This document shows positions 16,763 to 24,469 of a stretch of DNA of 64,000 nucleotides, piece by piece. The DNA is from Pontiella desulfatans (lineage in GTDB: Bacteria; Verrucomicrobiota; Kiritimatiellia; Kiritimatiellales; Pontiellaceae), in NCBI RefSeq assembly GCF_900890425.1, contig NZ_CAAHFG010000001.1:434001-498000 (forward strand), given 5' to 3'. Below the pieces are notes generated by a model, which searched no databases, was not told the DNA's origin, and saw only the letters and a list, made by a program, of their open reading frames with translations. Both the position numbers and the translations under genes were made by a program. Position 1 is the first letter of the stretch, and each line of letters opens with the position of its first letter.

Positions 16763-19624
16763 ATGAAGAATAAAACAATGTGTTTGATGGTGGGTTTAGT
16801 GGCCTGTGGGTCGGTTGACGCAATGGACATCCATGTGGCCCCGAATGGTTCGGATCGCAATCCTGGAACGGCGGACGCGCCCGTTGCTTCGCTGGCAAAA
16901 GCGCGCGACCTGGCGCGGAGCCACAACGATGCCACGGTGCATGTGGCCGACGGCGTCTACTATCTGCCGGAAACGCTCGTCTTCACGCCGGAGGATTCGG
17001 GCGTGGTCTTTAAGGCGATGAACGAAGGCGGCGCGGTGTTGAGCGGAGGATCGCGGCTGGATCTGAAGTGGGCGCCCTTCAAAAATGGAATCTTCAAGGC
17101 CAAGACGCCCAAGGGGCTGGAGATCGACCAGCTCTTCATCAACGGCAGGAACCAGCGCATGGCCCGCTACCCGAACTATGATGCCAACCAACCCACCGCC
17201 GCCTACCAGGGCTACGCGGCCGATGCCTTTTCCAAGGAGCGCGCCGCAGGCTGGGCCGATCCGGCGGGCGGCTACATCCACGCCATGCACAAGAACCGGT
17301 GGGGCGGCTACCACTACCGGATCACCGGCAAGGATGCCAAGGGCGAAGTGGTGTATGAAGGCGGCTGGCAAAACAACCGCAAGATGGGGATGCACAAGGA
17401 TTACCGCATGGTGGAAAATATTTTCGAGGAGCTCGATGCGCCCGGCGAATGGTTCCACAACGCGAAGAGCGGCACCCTCTACTACATGCCCGAAGCCGGA
17501 GCCGATCTGGAAGGTGCGCAGGTCGAGGTCGTGCGCCTTCGCCATTTGGTTGAGTTCAAGGGCAGTGCGAAGAAGCCGGTCAGGCGCGTCACGCTCCAGG
17601 GCTTCACGGTGCGCCACGCGGCGCGCACGTTCATGGACTGCAAGGAGCAGATGCTTCGTTCCGACTGGGCGATTTATCGCGGCGGTGCGTTCATGCTCAC
17701 CGGCACCGAAGAGGTGTCCATTCTCGATTGCGAATTCGACCAGGTTGGCGGCAACGCCGTTTTCGTGAACAACTATAACCGCCGCACGCTGGTCAAGGGC
17801 TGCCACATCCACGACGCCGGGGCGAGCGGGGTCTGCTTTGTCGGCGATCCCGATGCCGTACGCGATCCGCTCTTCGAATACCGCGAGAAAAACGACCTCG
17901 ACAAGATCGACCGCACGGTCGGCCCCAAGACCGACAACTATCCGGCCGAAAGCACGGTCGAAGACTGCCTCATCCATGGCATTGGCCGCGTGGAGCGCCA
18001 GCCCGCCGGGGTGCAGATTGAAATGGCGATGAAGATCACGGTGCGCGACTGTTCGGTCTACGACACCGCGCGCGCCGGTCTCAACATTGGCGACGGTTGC
18101 TGGGGCGGCCATTTGATCGAGGGTTGCGACGTGTTCGATACCGTTCTTGAAACGCACGACCACGGCTCGTTCAATTCCTGGGGGCGCGACCGTTTCTGGC
18201 ATAGCAACCGTGCGGAATCGCAGCGGGTGATCGACCAGGAACCCAACCTGCCGTTCCTCGACGCGATGCACACCACCGTCATCCGCAACAGCCGCTGGCG
18301 CTGCGACCACGGCTGGGACATCGACCTCGACGACGGCTCCTCCAACTACGATATCTACAACAACCTCATGCTCAACGGCGGCCTGAAGTTCCGCGAGGGG
18401 TTCCGCCGTCGCGCCTGGAACAACGTGATGGTGAACAATGGCTTCCACCCGCACGTCTGGTACAACAACAGCGGCGACGAATTCTTCGCCAACATCGTCA
18501 TGCGCGCGCCGCTCGGCGTGAACGTACCGAAGGAAGGCGCCAGCGGAAAACGGATCGATGGCAACCTCTTCTTTACCGGTTTCCCCGAAGAGAAGGATTA
18601 TTTCACCGCTTCCGGCTGGGATGTGAACTCCCTCTCCGGCGACGCGTTGTTTGTTGATCCGGCCGGCGGCGACTTCTCGGTCAAAGACGGTTCGCCCGCG
18701 CTGGAAATCGGCTTCAAGAACTTCCCGATGGATTCGTTTGGCGTGAAAAAGGCAACGCTCAAGGCGATCGCAAAAACGCCCGTCATTCCGGAGCTGGTAT
18801 TCGAGCGCACCAAGTTGCGCATGAAGCCGACAACGATGAAAAAGGTGGCCTTGGGTTCGTATTGGCTGGGCGCCCGTTTGCACGATCTTTCCGGCGAGGA
18901 ATTTTCAGCCTACGGGGCCGGCAAGGAGGATGGCGGCGTGGTGTTGGCTTCGGTTCCCGAAGGTTCCCCGGCGGCGAAGGCCGGACTCCGGAAGGATGAC
19001 CTGGTTCAGGGGCTCAACGGACGGAAAGTCGGGAATATCGCCGATCTATTGACGGTCTACACGGCGTTGTCGGATGCGGCGCTCCAGGTTCAGGTGTTGC
19101 GCAATCAGCAAAGTGAGGCGATTGCGGTGGGCGGTGCTCCTTTTGTGGACGTGGTGGCCGAAGGCAAGCCGGTGCCGTCCGCCAAGAAGGTCGTTGCCAA
19201 TCAAAAGACCAACAACGATCCGCTGCCGATCCTGGTCGATGGCCAGCTGAACCAAGGCTATGGCCCGGTCTTCGGCAACGGCATCAGCGACGGTGCATAC
19301 AAAATGGATCTGGGCAAAGCCGTGCCGGTTTCGGCCATCACCAGCTGGAGCTGCAACCAGGGGGGGAGCCGTGGCGCACAGAAGGTCACCCTCTATGCGA
19401 GTGCGTCGCAGCAGGATCCAGGATGGGATCTGGGCGATGCCTCGAAGTTTGTGCCGCTGGGCTCGTTCGATACGACGAAAATGGAAAAGAGCGAATTTTC
19501 AGGCGTCGCGTTCCGCGCCGGTCAAAACGGAACCTTCGGTTCGTTCCGCTGGATCGTCTGGCAGGTTTCCCCGGTCACCTCGCGGGGCGAAAACTCCGCC
19601 TTCCAGGAGCTGGTCGTCGAGTAG
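16763..19624 (+). CDS. Secreted GH141-like beta-helix protein with PDZ and C-terminal discoidin-like domain
   Basis: 953 residues. Signal peptide (CLMVGLVACGSVDA). DIHVAPNGSDRNPGT and SLAKARDLAR, then INGRNQRMARYPNYD, are typical of the GH141/right-handed beta-helix group (fucosidase or xylanase members are known). The helix runs to ~690. A PDZ-like domain follows at ~700-800 (SPAAKAGLRKDDLVQGLNGR), then an F5/8-like beta domain to the end. A PDZ domain on a glycan-active protein suggests substrate or partner docking. A GGAGAAGGT ribosome site precedes the ATG. The stop is 7 bases from the next gene. The activity assignment is tentative. Confidence 0.82.
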   Translation: MKNKTMCLMVGLVACGSVDAMDIHVAPNGSDRNPGTADAPVASLAKARDLARSHNDATVHVADGVYYLPETLVFTPEDSGVVFKAMNEGGAVLSGGSRLDLKWAPFKNGIFKAKTPKGLEIDQLFINGRNQRMARYPNYDANQPTAAYQGYAADAFSKERAAGWADPAGGYIHAMHKNRWGGYHYRITGKDAKGEVVYEGGWQNNRKMGMHKDYRMVENIFEELDAPGEWFHNAKSGTLYYMPEAGADLEGAQVEVVRLRHLVEFKGSAKKPVRRVTLQGFTVRHAARTFMDCKEQMLRSDWAIYRGGAFMLTGTEEVSILDCEFDQVGGNAVFVNNYNRRTLVKGCHIHDAGASGVCFVGDPDAVRDPLFEYREKNDLDKIDRTVGPKTDNYPAESTVEDCLIHGIGRVERQPAGVQIEMAMKITVRDCSVYDTARAGLNIGDGCWGGHLIEGCDVFDTVLETHDHGSFNSWGRDRFWHSNRAESQRVIDQEPNLPFLDAMHTTVIRNSRWRCDHGWDIDLDDGSSNYDIYNNLMLNGGLKFREGFRRRAWNNVMVNNGFHPHVWYNNSGDEFFANIVMRAPLGVNVPKEGASGKRIDGNLFFTGFPEEKDYFTASGWDVNSLSGDALFVDPAGGDFSVKDGSPALEIGFKNFPMDSFGVKKATLKAIAKTPVIPELVFERTKLRMKPTTMKKVALGSYWLGARLHDLSGEEFSAYGAGKEDGGVVLASVPEGSPAAKAGLRKDDLVQGLNGRKVGNIADLLTVYTALSDAALQVQVLRNQQSEAIAVGGAPFVDVVAEGKPVPSAKKVVANQKTNNDPLPILVDGQLNQGYGPVFGNGISDGAYKMDLGKAVPVSAITSWSCNQGGSRGAQKVTLYASASQQDPGWDLGDASKFVPLGSFDTTKMEKSEFSGVAFRAGQNGTFGSFRWIVWQVSPVTSRGENSAFQELVVE

Positions 19625-19631
19625 GGGTTTC

Positions 19632-21083
19632 ATGGATCGAAGGCTGTACAACATAGTGGTGGTCAACCCCGACCAGATGCGGTGGGACTACATGACGCCG
19701 AACGGGCACCCGTTCATCGGCACGTCCAACCTGTCGCGCCTGGCGGCAATGGGCACCAACTTCGAGCGGGCCTTTGTTTCCTGCCCGATGTGCGGGCCGA
19801 GCCGGGTGTCGGTCGTCACCGGGCAATATCCCTCGGAACATGGATGCCGCAACTATGGCGGCCGCATGCATCCGGAGCACCCCAACCTGTTCCACAACCT
19901 GAAGGCGGCCGGCTACCACCGCGCGCTCTTCGGCAAGGACCACATCATGGCCGAAGATGCCATTGGCGTGCTCTACGACGAGGGCGAGGATATCTGCATC
20001 GGCAACATGGACGACCATCCGGACTATGCCCGCAGCTGGAGCGCCGGCGTACTCGATCCATCCAGCCCTTCGAACCTGACGGAGCGGCTCACCTCGGCCG
20101 GGCTGGATTACATCGACCGGCGTTGCCAAACCGGCGAACCGTTTTTCCTGACGCTCAACTACCAGGATCCGCATCCCTACTTCGCCTGCCCGGAACCGTA
20201 TGCCTCGATGTTTTCTCCGGATCAGTTTGATTTGCCATCCAACTTCCGCCGCGGGCCGGTGGCGGGCGAGCCGCGGCGCATGACGCTTTGGCGCGAAAAC
20301 TCCCGCTCCGGCGAAGCGACCGAGGAGGACTTCAAGAAGGCGATGGCGATGTATTGCGGGCAGATCCGCTATGTCGACGACCAACTCGGCCGTGTGCTCG
20401 ATAAGCTGGAGGAGCGGGGCATCCTCGACGAAACCATCGTCCTGTTTTGGAGCGACCACGGCGAGTTCCTCGGCGACTATGGCGTCACGCACAAGATGGC
20501 GGCCTTCTACGATTCGCTGGTGCGCGTTCCGCTGGTGTTGTGGGATCCGTCGGGAACCATTCCGAAGGGGCGTCAGGCAAACCTGGTTGAGGCGTTGGAT
20601 GTTTTCGCCACGGTGCTGGACCTTTGTGGCGTCCCCCAGCCGGAGGGCAGTCGCGCCTATTCGCTGCTGAGTGCAAACCATGAACCGCGCGCGGATGTTT
20701 TTGCCGAGGGCGGAATCCAGATGGCTCCATTGGAGGAGCCCATCAGGAAGGCCAACCTGCGCGCGCCGCACGGCCCCACCCATTTCGGGGCCGGTGCCAT
20801 GCTGCGCACCGACCGCTGGAAGTTGTGTACGCATAGCTTCGATGGCTGGGAGCTGTACGACCTGGAAAACGATCCCTCCGATTCGTGCAACCTGTATGAT
20901 AAACCCGAACTTGCCCCGGTTGCACGGGAGCTGACGCAACGGCTGATGGCAAGAATGATGAACCACGGGCAGGCGCCAGAGCATCTGCACCGGCCGGAAG
21001 TGGCCGGACTCGATGAAGCGGGCATGCCGCTTTGGAAAACAAGCCACGCCCACATTGAACTAAAAGACGCACTGCGCCCTTAA
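19632..21083 (+). CDS. Sulfatase without signal peptide (cytoplasmic), CGPSR type
   Basis: 483 residues. NIVVVNPDQMRWDYM provides the metal Asp. MCGPSRVSVVTGQYPSEHG is the formylglycine motif (Cys54). LFGKDH and FWSDHGEFLGDYG are later active-site blocks. The start is ATG 19632, directly after the upstream stop with AGGGG before it; the longer frame overlaps the upstream gene and is rejected. The N-terminus is hydrophilic with no signal peptide, unlike the two other sulfatases here. It therefore probably works on imported oligosaccharides together with the GH95 enzyme 9 bases downstream. Confidence 0.92.
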   Translation: MDRRLYNIVVVNPDQMRWDYMTPNGHPFIGTSNLSRLAAMGTNFERAFVSCPMCGPSRVSVVTGQYPSEHGCRNYGGRMHPEHPNLFHNLKAAGYHRALFGKDHIMAEDAIGVLYDEGEDICIGNMDDHPDYARSWSAGVLDPSSPSNLTERLTSAGLDYIDRRCQTGEPFFLTLNYQDPHPYFACPEPYASMFSPDQFDLPSNFRRGPVAGEPRRMTLWRENSRSGEATEEDFKKAMAMYCGQIRYVDDQLGRVLDKLEERGILDETIVLFWSDHGEFLGDYGVTHKMAAFYDSLVRVPLVLWDPSGTIPKGRQANLVEALDVFATVLDLCGVPQPEGSRAYSLLSANHEPRADVFAEGGIQMAPLEEPIRKANLRAPHGPTHFGAGAMLRTDRWKLCTHSFDGWELYDLENDPSDSCNLYDKPELAPVARELTQRLMARMMNHGQAPEHLHRPEVAGLDEAGMPLWKTSHAHIELKDALRP

Positions 21084-21092
21084 GGTTTTTTT

Positions 21093-23450
21093 ATGAAGAA
21101 CAAACTGACGATGAATTTTCCCGCCGGGTGGCAGGGGGATATGTGGAAGGAGGCGCTGCCTTCCGGGAATGGAACGATCGGTGCGGCGGCGTATGGCGCG
21201 GTGCATGAGGAAACCGTGCTGCTGACGCATGACGACCTGTGGCACGAGGTGGTGACGAACGAGCTGCCGGACGTGAGCCACACCCTGCCGGAAATCCGCG
21301 AGCTGCTGGCGAAGGGCGATGCCTATGCCGCCGACCCCATTCTTTCCAATGCGCTGAAGGAAGCGGGCTATACCGCCGACATCGGCGCACCGCTTCCGCT
21401 GGGCGACCTGAAAATCAAGATCCCGGTCAGCCACGGCTTTACCAACTACCGCCGCGAGCTGGACATGGCGACCGGCGAGGTATTGGTTTCGTGGAGGGAC
21501 AACGGGGTGGACTATTGCCGCAAGCTGTTTGTTTCCCGCGCCGACGATTGCGTCGTGATGGAGGTCGCGAGCGCTGGCGGTGCCCTGGAGGTTGACATTG
21601 CGCTGGATCTACACGACCGCCTCGATGCCCACATTTGCGACCAGCCCGATCCGAAGCTTCCTGGAAAACGGGAAGTGAAAACGGATGAGCCCGGCTGGAT
21701 CTTCTATGCGGCGCAAAACGACGATGGCACCGACTTTGGCGCTGTCGCTCGCGTCTTTCAAACGGAAAGCCAGCACGTAGTGCAGGCTGTACCGGTAGAG
21801 CCGCCACTATGTGGTGGCTCCCCGCAAGCCAAGCAACCGGGGCGGTGTGACGGGGTGCTGGTCATTCTAAAAATGTTTGTGAAGGGCGAGCGTGAAAAGG
21901 ATTGGGCGCGGCTTAAATCCGACGTTGCTGGATTGAATGCGGACTACGCATCGTTGTTGGCTCCGCATGCGGAACTGCACGGCGAAATCTTCAACCGGTT
22001 GACGCTCGATCTTGGCGCGACCGGGCATGGGCGTTCCAATGAAGAATTGCTGATGGCGGCCTATCAGGGTGCGGTGCCGACGGAGATGGTGGAAAAGATG
22101 TGGGCCTATGGGCGCTACCTGCTGATTTCGAGTTCGCGCGAGGGGAGCCATCCGTGTCCGTTGCAGGGCAAGTGGTGCGGTTCGTACCGCGGCTATTGGA
22201 CGTTCAACATGGCCAACGAAAACCTGCAGATGAACTATTGGCAGGCGATGTCCGGCAACATGCCGGAGGTGGCGCTGCCGGTCTTCGACTATGTCGAGCG
22301 CATGATGGACGACTTCCGCGAAAACGCCCGCAAGCTGTATGGTTGCCGGGGCATCCTGATGTCGTGCATCACCACGCCGCCGTCGGGGTTGTTCAAGGAC
22401 ATCCAACCGCACATCCTGCACTGGACGGGCGCGGCGGCATGGATTGGCCAGCATTTTTACGACTATTACCTGCACACCAACGACGAGGTGTTTCTGACGG
22501 AGCGCTGCATTCCCTACCTGCGCGAGGTGGCGCAGTTCTACGAGGATTTCTTTACGATCAATGAAGATGGGTTTTATCTGAGTTCGCCGTCCAACTCGCC
22601 GGAAAACCATCCGGGCAACTATGCCGAGGGCGCGGCCGACATGCTTTCGATGGAAACCACGATGAATGCCACGATGGACTTTGCACTGGCCAAGGAGGTG
22701 CTGATGCATCTGGTCGAAAGCGGCGACGACGTGGAACGCTGGCAGGCGATGCTCGACCGGATTCCGCCCTACCAAATCAATGGGGACGGCGCGGTTTGCG
22801 AATGGATGCATCCGTTTTTCGACGACAACTATCGCCATCGCCACCAATCGCACATCTACCCGGTCTTTCCGGGGTTGGAGGTCACGCGCGAGTCCGACCC
22901 GCAGCTGTTCCAGGGATTTGAGATCGCAATTCGCAAGCGGCTCGAAATCGGCATCGGCTCGCAGACCGGGTGGTCGCTGGCGCATATGGCGAACGTCTAT
23001 GCGCGCATGGGCGAGGGCGACGATGCGCTCAACTGCCTGGGCCTGCTCTCTCGCGCCTGCGTGATGAATAATTTCTACACGACGCACAACGACTGGCGCA
23101 ACAGCGGCATCGGGGTGCCGATGCATCTGGCGCCGTACCAGATCGACGCCAACTTTGGGTGGACGGCCGCCGTTCAGGAAATGTTGCTGTTTTCCGTGCC
23201 CGGAAGAATCAGGGTGCTCCCCGCGCTTCCGAAGGAATGGAGCCAGGGTTCGGTGAAGCGGTTGCTCGCGCGCGGCGGTGTTGAGGTTTCGATCCGGTGG
23301 AACCTCGACGCAAACCGGATCGAGGTGCTGCTTTGTTCGAGGACCGACCAGACGGTCGAGCTGGCTGCGCCCTATGGGGACGGGCGGAAAAGGGTGATAG
23401 AGCTGAAGAAAAACGTAGGGGTCAACCAACTGATGGAGTGGGGCGTTTGA
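21093..23450 (+). CDS. GH95-family glycoside hydrolase (alpha-L-fucosidase/galactosidase type), cytoplasmic
   Basis: 785 residues, close to GH95 size. The N-terminal beta domain begins [19 protein letters not shown]. The (alpha/alpha)6 barrel has [13 protein letters not shown] (the Asn pair used with an Asp as base), [29 protein letters not shown] and [17 protein letters not shown]95 members invert alpha-1,2-fucosyl or related galactosyl bonds. There is no signal peptide, so it acts inside the cell. Residues ~235-250 ([14 protein letters not shown]) are unlike the family and are encoded by a palindrome. Its stop originally overlapped the next gene's ATG (TGATG at 23448-23452), now separated by an IS630 element. 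Confidence 0.88.
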   Translation: MKNKLTMNFPAGWQGDMWKEALPSGNGTIGAAAYGAVHEETVLLTHDDLWHEVVTNELPDVSHTLPEIRELLAKGDAYAADPILSNALKEAGYTADIGAPLPLGDLKIKIPVSHGFTNYRRELDMATGEVLVSWRDNGVDYCRKLFVSRADDCVVMEVASAGGALEVDIALDLHDRLDAHICDQPDPKLPGKREVKTDEPGWIFYAAQNDDGTDFGAVARVFQTESQHVVQAVPVEPPLCGGSPQAKQPGRCDGVLVILKMFVKGEREKDWARLKSDVAGLNADYASLLAPHAELHGEIFNRLTLDLGATGHGRSNEELLMAAYQGAVPTEMVEKMWAYGRYLLISSSREGSHPCPLQGKWCGSYRGYWTFNMANENLQMNYWQAMSGNMPEVALPVFDYVERMMDDFRENARKLYGCRGILMSCITTPPSGLFKDIQPHILHWTGAAAWIGQHFYDYYLHTNDEVFLTERCIPYLREVAQFYEDFFTINEDGFYLSSPSNSPENHPGNYAEGAADMLSMETTMNATMDFALAKEVLMHLVESGDDVERWQAMLDRIPPYQINGDGAVCEWMHPFFDDNYRHRHQSHIYPVFPGLEVTRESDPQLFQGFEIAIRKRLEIGIGSQTGWSLAHMANVYARMGEGDDALNCLGLLSRACVMNNFYTTHNDWRNSGIGVPMHLAPYQIDANFGWTAAVQEMLLFSVPGRIRVLPALPKEWSQGSVKRLLARGGVEVSIRWNLDANRIEVLLCSRTDQTVELAAPYGDGRKRVIELKKNVGVNQLMEWGV
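21798..21820. repeat. In-frame palindrome within the GH95 gene
   Basis: GAGCCGCCAC-TAT-GTGGTGGCTC pairs over 10 bp with one G-T mismatch, followed by CCCCG...CGGGG. It encodes the odd low-similarity segment around residues 235-250, suggesting a tolerated repeat insertion. Confidence 0.55.
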
Positions 23451-23473
23451 TGAAGAAGGATTTCTAGAGCAAT

Positions 23474-24040
23474 TTAATTTAAACTGTAGCCGCATGAGGC
23501 AAACCAACCTTGAGCATCCGCCGCACTAACGCACCCTAAGGCAGCGCCGATCGCATCAAACAGAGATTCCAGGGAGCGCGCTTTTTCCCCGCGAAGCAAT
23601 TGCTTTACTTTGCTCCACATCTTTTCGATGGGATTGAGATCAGGACTGTAGGGCGGAAGGAACCAAACCTCTGCCCCAGCTTCTTCGATCAACTGTAACG
23701 AAGCCTTGTCCTTATGAGCCGAGAGGTTATCAAGCACAACGATATCGCCCACTCGAAGAGTCGGAGCTAGAACCTGTTCGACATAGGCACGGAATACATC
23801 GCCGCTTGTGGCGGCATCAATCGCCATGCAGGCTGTTTCTCCGTTGAAACGAATGGAGGAGATCATGGTGGTGGTACACCAATGGCCATGCGGGGCGTGA
23901 TCGTAAGCCCGCTCATTTTTCGGCGAGCGTCCGTACAGCCGAGTCATATTGGTCTTGGCTCCAGCCTCATCAATAAAGACCAACCGAGCAATGTCAAGTT
24001 GCCCTTGCATGGCCATCCACTCAGCCCGTGCGAGTTTCAC
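23474..24040 (-). CDS. IS630 transposase, C-terminal catalytic part (orfB)
   Basis: 188 residues in this frame, but real coding extends upstream to the poly-A tract at ~24071-24078 (KKTLHASEQGREDV precedes the first Met). LVFIDEAGAKTNM and VVLDNLSAHK carry the first two Asp residues, and PPYSPDLNPIEKMWSKVK carries the Glu of the DDE triad. It probably has no own start and is expressed by frameshifting or slippage from orfA. Confidence 0.88.
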   Translation of the reverse strand: MKLARAEWMAMQGQLDIARLVFIDEAGAKTNMTRLYGRSPKNERAYDHAPHGHWCTTTMISSIRFNGETACMAIDAATSGDVFRAYVEQVLAPTLRVGDIVVLDNLSAHKDKASLQLIEEAGAEVWFLPPYSPDLNPIEKMWSKVKQLLRGEKARSLESLFDAIGAALGCVSAADAQGWFASCGYSLN

Positions 24041-24410
24041 GTCTTCGCGCCCTTGCTCGCTGGCGTGAAGCGTTTTTTTTAAAGCTCATCCCCATGTCCT
24101 TGAGTACATAGTGAATGGCAGGCAGCGTGCAATCGAGCTCCAGTTGCTCTCGGATCTCCCACAACGTGATATCAGGTTGCCGATCAATCAGCGTTTTCAT
24201 CTGCTTCCGGTGCTCTTGGGTGAAGTAGGGTTTTCTTCCTGAATGGCTGTGAAGCGGGGCGATATCGCCGGTTCGCTTCCGTTGCGAGAGGAGCTTCTTT
24301 ACCATACCAAGCGATACCTTGTATCGGTCAGCAATGTCCTGCCGGGTTCCTTCTCCGGCATCGTAGGTGGCCAGAATTCTCTGGCGTAGATCCAGTGATA
24401 GAGTGCTCAT
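24021..24410 (-). CDS. IS630 transposase, N-terminal DNA-binding part (orfA)
   Basis: About 129 residues from ATG 24410 (MSTLSLDLRQRILATYDAGE). Contains the helix-turn-helix TRQDIADRYKVSLGMVKKLL that binds the inverted repeats, then a second HTH region (LWEIREQLEL). At codon FKK there is a run of eight A residues (T8 on the + strand at 24073-24080). Past it, this frame turns into a basic, non-homologous tail, while orfB continues the true sequence. A +1 shift, or transcription slippage losing one A, would fuse the two. Confidence 0.85.
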   Translation of the reverse strand: MSTLSLDLRQRILATYDAGEGTRQDIADRYKVSLGMVKKLLSQRKRTGDIAPLHSHSGRKPYFTQEHRKQMKTLIDRQPDITLWEIREQLELDCTLPAIHYVLKDMGMSFKKNASRQRARARRRETRTG

Positions 24411-24469
24411 GCAAAGAACTCTACACAATGACTCATCTAATGGCTATAGAATTATTTAAAATGCTCTAT

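Larger units (their letters stand above)
23467..24466. mobile_element. Complete IS630-family insertion sequence, 1,000 bp
   Basis: Terminal inverted repeats of ~25 bp: left GAGCAATTTAATTTAAACTG (23467 on) and right, read inwards on the minus strand, GAGCATTTTAAATAATTCTA (24466 down), both ending ...TAGCC. A TA dinucleotide flanks each end (23465-23466 and 24467-24468), the target duplication typical of IS630/Tc1. The transposase is on the minus strand in two overlapping frames. Removing the element and one TA joins ATG AAG AAG GAT TTC TAT ATG in-frame with the downstream gene, showing it inserted six codons into that gene. Confidence 0.9.

Noticed and set aside
19260-19631. Extended N-terminus of the cytoplasmic sulfatase
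   Set aside because: Lies inside the preceding beta-helix/PDZ gene and encodes Arg/Ser-rich shadow sequence.
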